Source of the DNA: DASZUK01 sp035547695
GTDB lineage: Bacteria; Actinomycetota; Acidimicrobiia; Acidimicrobiales; RAAP-2
Length of the DNA: 64,000 nt
Assembly (NCBI GenBank): GCA_035547695.1
Contig: DASZUK010000062.1
Location: 186,001 to 250,000, forward strand
Direction of reading: 5' to 3'
The stretch's first letter is position 1. Each line of letters opens with the position of its first letter. Below the pieces are notes generated by a model. That model did not search any database. It was not told where the DNA came from and was given only the letters and a program-made list of their open reading frames with translations. Positions 1-7,732 of this stretch are shown in pieces. The translations under genes and the position numbers were made by a program.

Positions 1-839
1 TTGCCCGGCGCGTGGGTGAACGACAGGCTCCCGTCCAGGTTGCCGTAGTACAGGCTGTACCCGCCCCACCGGTTGTACGCCTGCCAGGTCGTCACCGAGC
101 TCTGGATGACCACCGCCGCCCTGGACGAGTCGTCCCGGACGCAGAGGGGGACGAACTGCTGCTCCGAGTCGGTGCCCACCAGCTTCAGCAGGTACGCCCC
201 CGGTGGCCAGTCGGGGGTGATCTGCACCTGCAGCGACGGCTCCCACTGGCACTGGACCATGTTGTACGGCGACACCACCGACGGTGTGGCCTGCCGGCCG
301 CTGGCCACCTCCGGCGACTGCCACACCAGCCGGCCGCCGACGCCGCCGTAGTACCCCATCCGGTACGCCTCGACGTGGAACTGCGGCGACTTCGTGCTCA
401 CGAACAGGGTCACCGTGTCGCCGGCCACGGCGCTGGCCTGGCTGGCGTACCCCTCGATGTCGCCCGGGTTCTGCGGGGTGGTCACCCACCAGGCCGTCCC
501 CGGCTTCCGGTTCTCGGCCACGATGGCCGCCGACACCGGGATGGACACCCCGTCGACCGTCGCCGGCTTCGCCGCGGCCGACGTCGTGGTCGTCGTCGTC
601 CGCTTCGGCGGCCTCCTGGTCCCCGTCCCCGTCGCCGTGCCGGCGCCCCCCCCGGCGGCCGCGTCGTAGATGCCGTACCCGGCGGCGCCAGCCGCCACCA
701 CGCCCCCGAGGACGGCCGCCCGGCGGAGGAAGAACCGGCGGCTCATCTCCGGGCTGCGGCGGTTCGGGGCCCGGCTGGCCTGGATCTCCTGCCGGGTCAA
801 CGGGCGCTCGCCCGGCCGGTCCCCTCGGTCGCCGTCCAC
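1..839 (-). CDS. Tat-exported N,N-dimethylformamidase-like protein (3' end outside window)
   Basis: The open frame runs from a GTG at 839 off the left edge, giving about 279 residues. A hydrophilic N-terminus leads to a twin-arginine signal, SRRFFLRRA, at about residues 33-41, followed by a hydrophobic stretch and a Thr-rich linker, so export by Tat is likely. The rest, with YRMGYYGG, VWQSPEVASG and TTWQAYNRWGGYSLY, resembles the N-terminal part of the large domain found in N,N-dimethylformamidase beta-subunit-like proteins of actinobacteria. The start is supported by an in-frame TAG at 849-851 and by a TAGCTT box six bases before the GTG. An ATG at 746, just before the RR motif, is the alternative. 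The true substrate is unknown; amidase activity is only family inference, and the active-site region is off the window. Confidence 0.7.
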   Translation of the reverse strand, partial: MDGDRGDRPGERPLTRQEIQASRAPNRRSPEMSRRFFLRRAAVLGGVVAAGAAGYGIYDAAAGGGAGTATGTGTRRPPKRTTTTTTSAAAKPATVDGVSIPVSAAIVAENRKPGTAWWVTTPQNPGDIEGYASQASAVAGDTVTLFVSTKSPQFHVEAYRMGYYGGVGGRLVWQSPEVASGRQATPSVVSPYNMVQCQWEPSLQVQITPDWPPGAYLLKLVGTDSEQQFVPLCVRDDSSRAAVVIQSSVTTWQAYNRWGGYSLYYGNLDGSLSFTHAPG

Positions 840-845
840 GCGCCC

Positions 846-851
846 AAGCTA
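846..851 (-). promoter_or_regulatory. -10 box of a leaderless promoter
   Basis: TAGCTT on the minus strand ends six bases before the GTG at 839. The spacing fits transcription starting at or next to the start codon, a pattern repeated at many genes in this window. Confidence 0.5.
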
Positions 852-942
852 CCGGCCGGTCGCACCTGCCGACTGCCGGCGATCCGTTCAACGGCCGGCG
901 TGGTCGAGGGGATGGGCTCGGGCAGCTCGCCCCGGCCGGGCC

Positions 943-971
943 TTGTCAGATCACTCTGTCCAGAGTATTCT
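943..971 (+). promoter_or_regulatory. Promoter and probable PadR operator
   Basis: TTGTCA (943-948) and TATTCT (966-971) are separated by 17 bases, a near-consensus housekeeping promoter. The spacer holds the perfect inverted repeat ACTCT-GTCC-AGAGT (953-966), which touches the -10 box. The ATG at 978 is six bases after the -10, so the mRNA is probably leaderless. The palindrome is a good candidate site for autorepression by the PadR protein encoded next. Confidence 0.65.
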
Positions 972-977
972 GAGCAA

Positions 978-1679
978 ATGCCCAGAGCGGCCCGTTCCAA
1001 CCCGTTGGCCATGGCCGTCCTCGTGTGCCTCTACGAGCGGCCCATGCACCCCTACGAGGTGGCCCAGACCCTCCGGCAGCGGGCCAAGCAGGAGAGCGTC
1101 CGGCTCAACTACGGCTCCCTCTACGCGGTGGTCGAGTCCCTGGAGAAGCGCGGGTTGATCAAGGCCACCGGCACCGTCCAGCAGGGCCGCCGCCCGCAGC
1201 GGACCGTGTACGAGATCACCGACGACGGCGCCCGCGAGATGGTCGACTGGCTCACCGACCTGATCGCCACCCCGGTGAAGGAGTACCCCCGGTTCATGGC
1301 CGGCCTCTCCTTCGTCGCCGCGCTGCACCCCGACGACGCGTTGCGGGCCCTCCGGGAACGGGCCGACGCCCTCGGCTTCAAGCTGGCTGGCCTCCGTGGC
1401 GCCATGCAGGCTGCCCACCGGGCCGGCCTGCCCCGGCTGTTCGAGCTGGAGGGTGCGTACGAGGAGGGGCAACTGGCCGCGGAGCTGCGGTTCGTCAACG
1501 GCCTCGTCGCCGCCATCGAGGACGGTTCCCTCGACGGCCTGGACCTGTGGCGCGGCTTCCACGACACCGGCACCGTGCCCTTCGAGGACTCCGACTTCCG
1601 CGTCCTCCCCGACCCCGACTCCGACCCCGACGCCAGCGCCGGGGCAGACGCCGGCGCCGACCCCACAAGGAGGGAGTAG
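978..1679 (+). CDS. PadR-family transcriptional regulator
   Basis: This 233-residue protein has a PadR winged helix at about residues 10-90, including MHPYEVAQTL, NYGSLYAVVESLEKRGL and the wing QGRRPQRTVYEIT. A helical dimerisation region follows, and the C-terminal tail is a low-complexity Asp/Ala repeat. PadR proteins usually repress an adjacent transporter or detoxification gene. Here the stop overlaps the start of a DrrA-like ATPase, so regulator and exporter form one operon behind the promoter at 943-971. Autorepression relieved by a hydrophobic ligand is the likely mode, by family analogy. The ATG was chosen because of the leaderless spacing; the frame stays open further upstream without a supported start. 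Confidence 0.85.
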   Translation: MPRAARSNPLAMAVLVCLYERPMHPYEVAQTLRQRAKQESVRLNYGSLYAVVESLEKRGLIKATGTVQQGRRPQRTVYEITDDGAREMVDWLTDLIATPVKEYPRFMAGLSFVAALHPDDALRALRERADALGFKLAGLRGAMQAAHRAGLPRLFELEGAYEEGQLAAELRFVNGLVAAIEDGSLDGLDLWRGFHDTGTVPFEDSDFRVLPDPDSDPDASAGADAGADPTRRE

Positions 1680-2689
1680 TGCCCGCACTCATCGAGGCCG
1701 ACGGCCTCGCCAAGCGGTTCGGCAAGGTGGAAGCCCTCCGGGACCTGCACCTCACCCTGGCCGAAGGGGAGCCGGTGGCCATCCTGGGCCCGAACGGGGC
1801 CGGCAAGACCACCTTCGTACGGATGGTGGCCACCCTGTTGCAGCCCGACCGCGGGACCCTCCGGGTCGGCGGCCACGACGTCGCCCGCCAGCCGGCGGCG
1901 GTGCGGCGGCTGATCGGCCTGGCCGGCCAGTCGGCAGCGGTCGAGGAGATGATGACCGGCCGGGAGAACCTGGTGATGGTGGCCCGGCTCTACGGCCAGA
2001 CCGCCGCCCAGGCCCGGTCCACCGCCGGCCGGGTCCTGGAGCAGCTCGACCTCACCGACGCCGCCGACCGCCAGGTCCGGACCTACTCCGGCGGCATGCG
2101 CCGCCGCCTCGACCTCGGGGCCAGCCTGGTCGGTTCGCCCCGGCTGCTGCTCCTGGACGAGCCCACCACCGGCCTCGACCCCGGCAGCCGCAACGAGGTG
2201 TGGGACTGCGTCCGCGCCATGGCGGCCACCGGCACCGACGTCGTCCTCACCACCCAGTACCTCGACGAGGCCGACCACCTGGCCGCCGTCGTCGTCATCA
2301 TCGACGACGGCCGCGTCATCGCCCAGGGGACCCCGGCCGAGCTGAAGTCCAGGGTCGGCGCCGACGTCGTCGAGCTGCACGCCGCCGACCTGCCCACCGT
2401 CACCCGGGCCGCCGCCGTCCTGGCCTCCGCCGGGTTCGGCCAGCCGGCCACCGACCCGGCCACCCGGCGGTGCACCGTCGCCGCCCCCGACGGCGCCCGG
2501 TCGCTGACCGCCGCCGTCCGGGCCCTTGACGACGCCGGCATCGCCCCGGAGGACCTCGGCCTCCGCCGCCCCACCCTGGACGAGGTGTTCCTGGCCCTCA
2601 CCGGCCACGCCGCCACCAGGGGCGGCGGCAAGGGGGACAAGAAGGCCAAGAAGGAGGGCAGGGGGGACAAGAAGGAGGAGGCCGCGTGA
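1679..2689 (+). CDS. DrrA-like ABC exporter ATP-binding subunit
   Basis: The protein has 336 residues. Walker A GPNGAGKTT is at residues 37-45, the signature YSGGMRRRLDLG near 136, and Walker B LLLLDEPTTGLD near 157. The C-terminal third carries the extra domain seen in daunorubicin-resistance DrrA ATPases (DLGLRRPTLDEVFLALTGHA), then an unusual Lys/Gly/Glu-rich tail of about 25 residues. The GTG start overlaps the padR stop (TAGTG) and follows AAGGAGGGAG, a strong ribosome site. It should energise the permease encoded immediately downstream, exporting a lipophilic compound. The substrate cannot be told from sequence. Confidence 0.9.
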   Translation: MPALIEADGLAKRFGKVEALRDLHLTLAEGEPVAILGPNGAGKTTFVRMVATLLQPDRGTLRVGGHDVARQPAAVRRLIGLAGQSAAVEEMMTGRENLVMVARLYGQTAAQARSTAGRVLEQLDLTDAADRQVRTYSGGMRRRLDLGASLVGSPRLLLLDEPTTGLDPGSRNEVWDCVRAMAATGTDVVLTTQYLDEADHLAAVVVIIDDGRVIAQGTPAELKSRVGADVVELHAADLPTVTRAAAVLASAGFGQPATDPATRRCTVAAPDGARSLTAAVRALDDAGIAPEDLGLRRPTLDEVFLALTGHAATRGGGKGDKKAKKEGRGDKKEEAA

Positions 2690-3504
2690 CCGTCGACGCC
2701 GCCCTCGGGGCGCCCGTCAACCGTGGGGCGTCCTACCTGGTCGCCTCCCAGCAGGTGGCCGCCCGGACCCTCAAGAAGTTCGTGCGCACCCCGTCGTTGA
2801 TCGTCGCCGGCACGGCGCAGGGGGTGCTGTTCCTGCTCATCTTCCGGTACGTCTTCGGCGGGGCCGTCGCCCACACCGGCACCCTGTCCTACGTCGACTT
2901 CCTGGTCCCCGGCTTCGTGGTCACCGGCGTCCTGTTCCAGGGCATGGGGGCCGCCGCCGGCATCGCCGAGGACCGCAACGGCGGGCTCGTCGACCGCCTC
3001 CGCAGCCTGCCCATCCGGCTGCTGTCCGTGGTCACCGGCCGGGTCGCCGCCGACACCGTCCTGGTGGCCTGGGGCGTCGTCGTCATGACCGCCGTCGGCT
3101 TCCTCGTCGGCTTCCGGTTGGGTGGCGGCGCCGCCGACGGCCTCGCCGCCCTCGGGTTGACCGTCGTCTACGGGTTCGCCTTCGTCTGGGTGTTCATCAC
3201 CCTGGGCCTGTTGGCCGGAAGTCCCCAGGCCGCCCAGGGGCTGGCGTTCGTCGTGTTCCCGCTCACCTTCGTCTCCAGCGCCTACGTCCCGGTGGCCACC
3301 ATGCCCGGCTGGATGCAGGCCTTCGCCAACCACCAGCCCATGACCGTCATGTGCAACACCGTCCGCATCCTCACCGGCGGCCCCGCGGCCCAGCACCTCC
3401 TAGGCCACTCCCTGGCCTACTACCTGGTGCCGTCCCTGCTGTGGACCGCCGGCATCGTCGTCGTGTTCGCCCCATTGGCGGTCTGGCGGCTGCGCCGGTC
3501 GTAG
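2686..3504 (+). CDS. ABC-2 type transporter permease (DrrB-like)
   Basis: This 272-residue integral membrane protein has the ABC-2 layout: a cytoplasmic N-terminus, a first membrane segment around residues 38-60, and hydrophobic segments ending in VFAPLAVWRLRRS. The conserved ABC-2 motif region FPLTFVSSAYVPVATMPGWMQAFANHQPMT lies near residues 190-219 (key residues F, S, P, P, W, N, P). The GTG start overlaps the ATPase stop by four bases, so the two subunits are translationally coupled. It forms the membrane half of the exporter controlled by the PadR protein. Substrate unknown. Confidence 0.9.
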   Translation: MTVDAALGAPVNRGASYLVASQQVAARTLKKFVRTPSLIVAGTAQGVLFLLIFRYVFGGAVAHTGTLSYVDFLVPGFVVTGVLFQGMGAAAGIAEDRNGGLVDRLRSLPIRLLSVVTGRVAADTVLVAWGVVVMTAVGFLVGFRLGGGAADGLAALGLTVVYGFAFVWVFITLGLLAGSPQAAQGLAFVVFPLTFVSSAYVPVATMPGWMQAFANHQPMTVMCNTVRILTGGPAAQHLLGHSLAYYLVPSLLWTAGIVVVFAPLAVWRLRRS

Positions 3505-3513
3505 CCTGGCGGC

Positions 3514-4029
3514 ATGGCCGCCGACGGGCTCGGTCCGTACATCGGGGACACCAGCCTGCCGTTGCGCCGGCTGCAGTGGTCGACGCCGCTGGACGACGGC
3601 CCGGCCGAGAGCGTCGTGCCCCGCCCGGTCCTGTGGGCGATGAAGTACCACCGGCACGTCCACTTCGGCCACCACCACGACGACCTCGACGAGCGTCAGG
3701 TGGGGGAGGGCGACGGCGCCGTCTACGTGTTCGACGACGGAGCCAACCAGTGCATGGCCGGCCGCCTGGTGGGGTCCAGCCCGGACGGCTGCACCTACTG
3801 CCTGGTCGGCACCGTCGATGCCGGGGCGTACCAGCAGTGTGCCGAAGACGGCGAGCCGACGGACCGGATCTTCGCCTACGGCAGGGACCTGCTGCTGTGC
3901 GCCGTCTACGAAGGCGGCGACGGGCCGTCGAACATCGTCGACGTCCGCCGGTACCGCAAGCCCGGCCACGTCCCGGCCGAGTACCTGCCGCCCCACCCCT
4001 TCATCGAATTCCCCGCCCCCCTCGTCTGA
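3514..4029 (+). CDS. Conserved-looking protein of unknown function
   Basis: I do not recognise this 171-residue protein. It is soluble, acidic and His/Asp-rich near the front (KYHRHVHFGHHHDDLDE, residues about 45-61) and has four or five cysteines in the middle (NQCMAG, GCTYCLVG, QQCAE, LLLCAVYEGG). Alternating strand-like segments suggest a small beta-rich fold. TAGCCT six bases before the ATG gives the leaderless promoter pattern, so it is probably expressed separately from the exporter 10 bases upstream. The His and Cys residues could bind metal, but nothing proves it. Confidence 0.6.
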   Translation: MAADGLGPYIGDTSLPLRRLQWSTPLDDGPAESVVPRPVLWAMKYHRHVHFGHHHDDLDERQVGEGDGAVYVFDDGANQCMAGRLVGSSPDGCTYCLVGTVDAGAYQQCAEDGEPTDRIFAYGRDLLLCAVYEGGDGPSNIVDVRRYRKPGHVPAEYLPPHPFIEFPAPLV

Positions 4030-4055
4030 GATCGGGCGTCCCGGCCTCCTGTTGG

Positions 4056-4080
4056 CAAACAGCCGTTTGGTTGGTACTGT
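4056..4080 (+). promoter_or_regulatory. Candidate promoter and operator upstream of the SDR operon
   Basis: The inverted repeat CAAAC-AGCC-GTTTG (4056-4069) sits just before TACTGT (4075-4080), a plausible -10 box. Transcription would begin about 75 bases before the SDR start, whose own ribosome site is GGAGGGG. Confidence 0.4.
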
Positions 4081-4162
4081 CGGCGGGGGTGGCGTCGGCG
4101 GTCGAGCGGGCCCACCGCACCGGTCCGGACGGGCCGGGGTCCGGCGTAGTGGAGGGGTGGGC

Positions 4163-5095
4163 ATGGCAGGGGACACGGCGGACAGCCCGGTCGGGACCGA
4201 CAGCCCAGTCGGGACCGGCAGTTCGTTCGGGACCGGGCAGGGAGGGAGCCGCCCGGTGGCGGTGGTCACCGGGGCCAGCCGGGGCCTCGGCAAGGGGGTG
4301 GCCCTGGCCCTCGGCGACGCCGGCTGGACCGTGTACGTCACCGGCCGCAGTACCGGCCGGCCCACCGAGGTGGCCCTGGGCGGCACCCTGGAGGAAGCCG
4401 CCGCCGAGGTCACCGGCCGTGGCGGCCACGGGGTGGCCGCACCCTGCGACCACCGTGACGACGACCAGGTGGCCGCGGTGTTCGACCGGGTCCGGGCCGA
4501 GCAGGGCGGGCTGGACCTGCTGGTCAACAACGCCTTCCTGCTGCCCGACAGCTTCTTCTCGCAGCAGCCCTTCTGGGAGCGGCCGCTGTCGGAGTGGGAC
4601 ATGGTCGACGTCGGCCTGCGGTCCCACTACGTCGCCGCCGTCTTCGCCGCCCGCCTCATGGTCCCGGCCGGCAAGGGCCTGATCGTCAACACCTCGTCCT
4701 TCGGCGCCCGGTACCCCGGCATCTCCGTGGCCTACGGCATCGGGAAGGCCGGCGTCGACCGGTTCACCCGGGAGGGGGCCGCCGACCTGAGCCCCGCCGG
4801 GGTCACCATGGCGTCGCTGTGGCCCGGCCTCATGCGGACCGAGCGCACCCTGGCCAACTTCGCCGCCAACCCCGAACTGCTCGGGGAGGGCATGCCGCTC
4901 GGCATCTCCGAGTCGCCGGAGCTGAGCGGCCGGGTCATCGCCGCCATGGCCGCCGACCCCGCGGTGGGCCGGTTCGCCGGCAAGGTCGTCGTCGGGGCCG
5001 AGCTGGCGGCCGAGTACGGCATCACCGACGTCGACGGCACCCAGCCGGCCTCGTTGCGGACGGTCTACGGCGGCGGGCCCGTCGAGGAAGGATGA
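4163..5095 (+). CDS. Short-chain dehydrogenase/reductase
   Basis: The protein has 310 residues. After a low-complexity N-terminus (about 30 residues of Thr/Ser/Gly repeats) comes a classical SDR Rossmann fold: TGASRGLGKG for NAD(P) binding, LVNNAF, a serine in NTSSFG, and the catalytic pair in YGIGK near residues 191-195. It should reduce a carbonyl or oxidise an alcohol; the substrate is not evident. The ATG follows GGAGGGGTGGGC; an in-frame GTG lies six bases earlier. Its stop overlaps the start of a Gfo/Idh/MocA oxidoreductase, so the two enzymes probably act on one pathway, perhaps with the VOC protein downstream. Confidence 0.85.
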   Translation: MAGDTADSPVGTDSPVGTGSSFGTGQGGSRPVAVVTGASRGLGKGVALALGDAGWTVYVTGRSTGRPTEVALGGTLEEAAAEVTGRGGHGVAAPCDHRDDDQVAAVFDRVRAEQGGLDLLVNNAFLLPDSFFSQQPFWERPLSEWDMVDVGLRSHYVAAVFAARLMVPAGKGLIVNTSSFGARYPGISVAYGIGKAGVDRFTREGAADLSPAGVTMASLWPGLMRTERTLANFAANPELLGEGMPLGISESPELSGRVIAAMAADPAVGRFAGKVVVGAELAAEYGITDVDGTQPASLRTVYGGGPVEEG

Positions 5096-6288
5096 CGGTG
5101 GTCACCATGGACAGCGCCACAACCGACAGCGCGACCGGCACTGCACCCGGCACTGCACCCGGCGCTGCAGCCCGCACTGCACCCGGCACTGCACCTGGCG
5201 CTGCAGCCGGTGGCCGATCGCTGCGGGTGGCCGTGGTCGGCACCGGGTTCGGCTGCCGGGCCCACGTCCCGGCGCTGCGGGCCGCCGGCTTCGACGTGGT
5301 GGCCCTGGTCGGCCAGGACCCGGAACGGACCGCCGACCGGGCCGCCGCCTCCGGCGTGCCGGTGGCCACCACGTCGTTCACCGACGCCCTCGACCTGGGG
5401 CTGGACGCCGTCAGCATCTCGTCCCCTCCGGCCACCCATGCGCCGCTGACCCGGCAGGCCGTGGCCGCCGGCTGCCACCTGCTGGTCGAGAAGCCGTTCA
5501 CCCTGGACGCCGCCGAGGCCCGGGAGCTGCTGGCCCTGGCGGACGGCGCCGGCCTGGTCCACCTGGTGGCCCACGAGTTCCGGTTCGCCGCCCCCAACCT
5601 CCTCGGCGCCCGGCTGCTGGCCGACGGCGCGGTCGGCGATCCCCGGCTGGCCACCTTCGTGAGCTGGATGCCGTACGTGCCCGATCCCCAGGTGCCGTCG
5701 CCGGCGTGGTGGTTCGACAAGGAGGTCTTCGGCGGCTGGCTCGGCGCCGCCGGCGTCCACACCCTCGACCAGATCCGCACCTGGCTGGGCGACGTCACCC
5801 ACGTCCGGGCCACCCTGTCGGTGATCTCCGACCGACCGGCCACCGTGGCCGACGACACCTTCGACATCGAGCTCACCATGGCGTCGGGCTGCCGGGTGGT
5901 CCTCCAGCAGACCGCCGCCGCCTGGGGGTTCCCCCCGGCGATCACCGCGGTCGCCGGGCCGTCCGGCACCCTGTGGGTGGACGGCGGCCGGGTCTGGGTG
6001 GCCGACCGTGCCGGCTCCCGGGCCGTCGACCTGCCCGACGACGTCGCCGCCGCGCTGCCGGCCGCCGGCGACGACGACCCCGACGGCTCCCTGGCCGCCC
6101 TCGGCGTCGAACTGCTCCCCTTCGTCGGCCTCACCCGGCACTTCCGGGACCGCATCCTCGGCACCGCCCCCGCCGGCGGGCCCCAGGCCGCCACCTTCGC
6201 CGACGGCGTCGCCGTCATGGAGGTCGTCGACGCGGCGTTCGCCTCCGCGGCCGCCGGGGGCGCCACCATGCCGGTCGGCCCGTCCTGA
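5092..6288 (+). CDS. Gfo/Idh/MocA-family oxidoreductase
   Basis: This 398-residue protein has a low-complexity head (about 40 residues of TAPG/GAAA repeats) followed by a Rossmann domain with VAVVGTGFGCRAHV. VEKPF near residue 131 is the conserved Glu-Lys-Pro motif of the family. The C-terminal alpha/beta domain includes the WWFDKEVFGGWL and AAGVHTLDQ stretches, where Gly, His and Asp are typical of the substrate pocket. Members oxidise or reduce sugars, inositols or aromatic derivatives with NAD(P). ATGA overlap couples it to the SDR gene before it. Confidence 0.85.
   Translation: MTVVTMDSATTDSATGTAPGTAPGAAARTAPGTAPGAAAGGRSLRVAVVGTGFGCRAHVPALRAAGFDVVALVGQDPERTADRAAASGVPVATTSFTDALDLGLDAVSISSPPATHAPLTRQAVAAGCHLLVEKPFTLDAAEARELLALADGAGLVHLVAHEFRFAAPNLLGARLLADGAVGDPRLATFVSWMPYVPDPQVPSPAWWFDKEVFGGWLGAAGVHTLDQIRTWLGDVTHVRATLSVISDRPATVADDTFDIELTMASGCRVVLQQTAAAWGFPPAITAVAGPSGTLWVDGGRVWVADRAGSRAVDLPDDVAAALPAAGDDDPDGSLAALGVELLPFVGLTRHFRDRILGTAPAGGPQAATFADGVAVMEVVDAAFASAAAGGATMPVGPS
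5134..5209 (+). repeat. In-frame minisatellite at the Gfo/Idh/MocA N-terminus
   Basis: About six imperfect 12-base units (ggcactgcaccc and variants) encode TAPG, GAAA and RTAPG repeats ahead of the Rossmann fold. The repeat keeps the reading frame and probably forms a disordered head. Confidence 0.8.
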
Positions 6289-6298
6289 CCTGCCGCCA

Positions 6299-6366
6299 CC
6301 AGTCGTGACCCACCGAGGGGAGCCAGTCGTGACCCACCGAGGGCCAGTCGTGACCCACCGAGGGGA
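6299..6366 (+). repeat. Three tandem copies of an intergenic 20-22 base unit
   Basis: The unit ccagtcgtgacccaccgagg occurs three times between the Gfo/Idh/MocA stop and the VOC start. The last copy ends in GGGGAAAGGGAG before the ATG and may supply the ribosome site. There are no unique spacers, so it is not a CRISPR array. Confidence 0.8.
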
Positions 6367-6375
6367 AAGGGAGCC

Positions 6376-6921
6376 ATGATCCGGGGCGTCCACCACACCA
6401 ACCTGGCCACCGGCGACCTGGACCGGCTGCTGGCCTTCTACTGCGACCTGCTCGGCTTCGAGGTGGCCTGGCGGAACGAATGGGAGCCCGGGGCCGAGCT
6501 GGCCGACACCATCCTGGGGCTGCAGGGCACCAGCGTCCGCATGGCCATGGTCCGGGCCGGCAACACGTTCATCGAGATCATGCAGTACCGCCAGCCCCAG
6601 GGCCGGCCTGGGGCGCCGGACCGGCCGCCGTGCGACCACGGCCTCGTCCACCTGTGCTTCGACGTCACCGACATCCACGCCGAGCACCGCCGGTTGGCCG
6701 ACGCCGGGGTGCCGTTCAACTCCGAACCGGTCCTGGTGGACGGGCTGTACTCCGTCTACGGCCGGGACCCCGACGGCAACCTGTTCGAGCTGCAGGAACT
6801 GCTCAGCGAGGACCACTTCCTGGCCCTGCCCTGGCTGCCGACCCGGCCCGACCCGGCCGGCGCGGCCTCGACGGCGCCCTCTCCGCCGGTAGGCTGGAAA
6901 TCGGGAGTTTCCTCCAGTTAG
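6376..6921 (+). CDS. VOC (glyoxalase/dioxygenase superfamily) protein
   Basis: The 181 residues contain one vicinal-oxygen-chelate unit of two beta-alpha-beta-beta-beta modules. The N-terminal HHTNLATGDLDRLLAFYCDL holds a potential metal His, IEIMQY and HGLVHLCFDV supply further ligand positions, and GRDPDGNLFELQEL is the typical terminal strand with the metal Glu. It may be a lyase, dioxygenase or epimerase; fit with the preceding SDR and Gfo/Idh/MocA genes suggests the same catabolic operon. The last 25 residues are low complexity and overlap an inverted repeat at 6894-6917. Confidence 0.8.
   Translation: MIRGVHHTNLATGDLDRLLAFYCDLLGFEVAWRNEWEPGAELADTILGLQGTSVRMAMVRAGNTFIEIMQYRQPQGRPGAPDRPPCDHGLVHLCFDVTDIHAEHRRLADAGVPFNSEPVLVDGLYSVYGRDPDGNLFELQELLSEDHFLALPWLPTRPDPAGAASTAPSPPVGWKSGVSSS
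6894..6917. promoter_or_regulatory. Inverted repeat, candidate terminator or TetR operator
   Basis: CTGGAAA-TCGGGAG-TTTCC and the outer CTGGA/TCCAG pairing form a dyad at the end of the VOC gene and about 75 bases ahead of the TetR gene. It could end the operon or bind the regulator. No T-tract follows. Confidence 0.35.
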
Positions 6922-6989
6922 TTGGCGGATGAGTTGTCGGAGGGCCGCCTCCGGTTGGCGACCACCCATCCGAGCGGGAGGTACGAGGG

Positions 6990-7622
6990 GTGCCCGGCCC
7001 ACAGGACGCCGAGACCACCGTCGCCGTGACCACCGGCGCTGTGACCACCGTCGCCGGGGTGGGCAAGCCGATGCGGGCCGACGCCCGCCGCAACTACGAC
7101 CGGCTGGTGGTGGCCGCCGGGGACGTGTTCGCCCGGGACGGCGGCGGTGCGTCCATGGAGGCCATCGCCCGGGAGGCCGGCGTCGGCGTCGGCACCCTGT
7201 ACCGGCACTTCCCCAGGCGCATCGACGTGGTCGAGGCGGTGTACCGGACCGACGTCGACGACCTGGCCAGGGCCGCCGAGGACGCGGTCGCCGCGCTGGA
7301 GCCGTGGCCGGCCGTGGTGGCCTTCCTGGAAGGGTTCGTCCGGTACGCCGAGACCAACCGGACCCTGCTTGCCGAATGGGCGGAGGCGTTCGACAAGTAC
7401 CCCGGCCTCAGGTCGCCGTCCCGGGACCGCATCGACGACGCCGCCCAGCTCGTCGTCGGGCGGGCCCAGGCCGCGGGGGCCATGCGGACCGACGTCGACG
7501 GGGCCGACCTGATGGGACTGCTCATCCCCGTGTGCACCAGCCCCGCCCTGGCCGAGGACCGGACCGGGCGGCTGCTGGGCGTGATCCTCGACGGGCTGGC
7601 CCGGGCCCGGCGGGGGTCGTAG
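6990..7622 (+). CDS. TetR/AcrR-family transcriptional regulator
   Basis: This 210-residue protein has an extended Thr/Val-rich N-terminus and a TetR DNA-binding helix-turn-helix at about residues 30-77, with MEAIAREAGVGVGTLYRHFPRR as the core. The C-terminal ligand domain (TNRTLLAEWAEAFDKYPGL) is of the kind seen in SCO4008-like regulators. The GTG start follows GGGAGGTACGAGGG. It precedes an orphan fabH by 110 bases on the same strand and may control that gene or the VOC operon behind it. Confidence 0.85.
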   Translation: MPGPQDAETTVAVTTGAVTTVAGVGKPMRADARRNYDRLVVAAGDVFARDGGGASMEAIAREAGVGVGTLYRHFPRRIDVVEAVYRTDVDDLARAAEDAVAALEPWPAVVAFLEGFVRYAETNRTLLAEWAEAFDKYPGLRSPSRDRIDDAAQLVVGRAQAAGAMRTDVDGADLMGLLIPVCTSPALAEDRTGRLLGVILDGLARARRGS

Positions 7623-7732
7623 CGGCGGAGCCGGCTACCCGGGCCGGGATCTGAACCGCCGGCGGCCGGCGGTCCGGGTTTAGGCTCGGAGGCCGACCGG
7701 TTCCGTGGCGGGCCGGCGGTCAGGAGGGTTAC

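Noticed and set aside
1121..2608. Long open frame opposite the PadR and ABC genes
   Set aside because: Shadow of GC-rich coding DNA: low-complexity Gly/Arg/Val translation without domains, while the plus strand carries clear PadR and ABC motifs.
6299..6366. Possible CRISPR array
   Set aside because: Repeats are adjacent or nearly so, with no unique spacers and no cas genes.
5065..7002. Long minus-strand open frame across the Gfo/Idh/MocA and VOC genes
   Set aside because: Translation is compositionally odd and covers two real genes with full motifs on the other strand.
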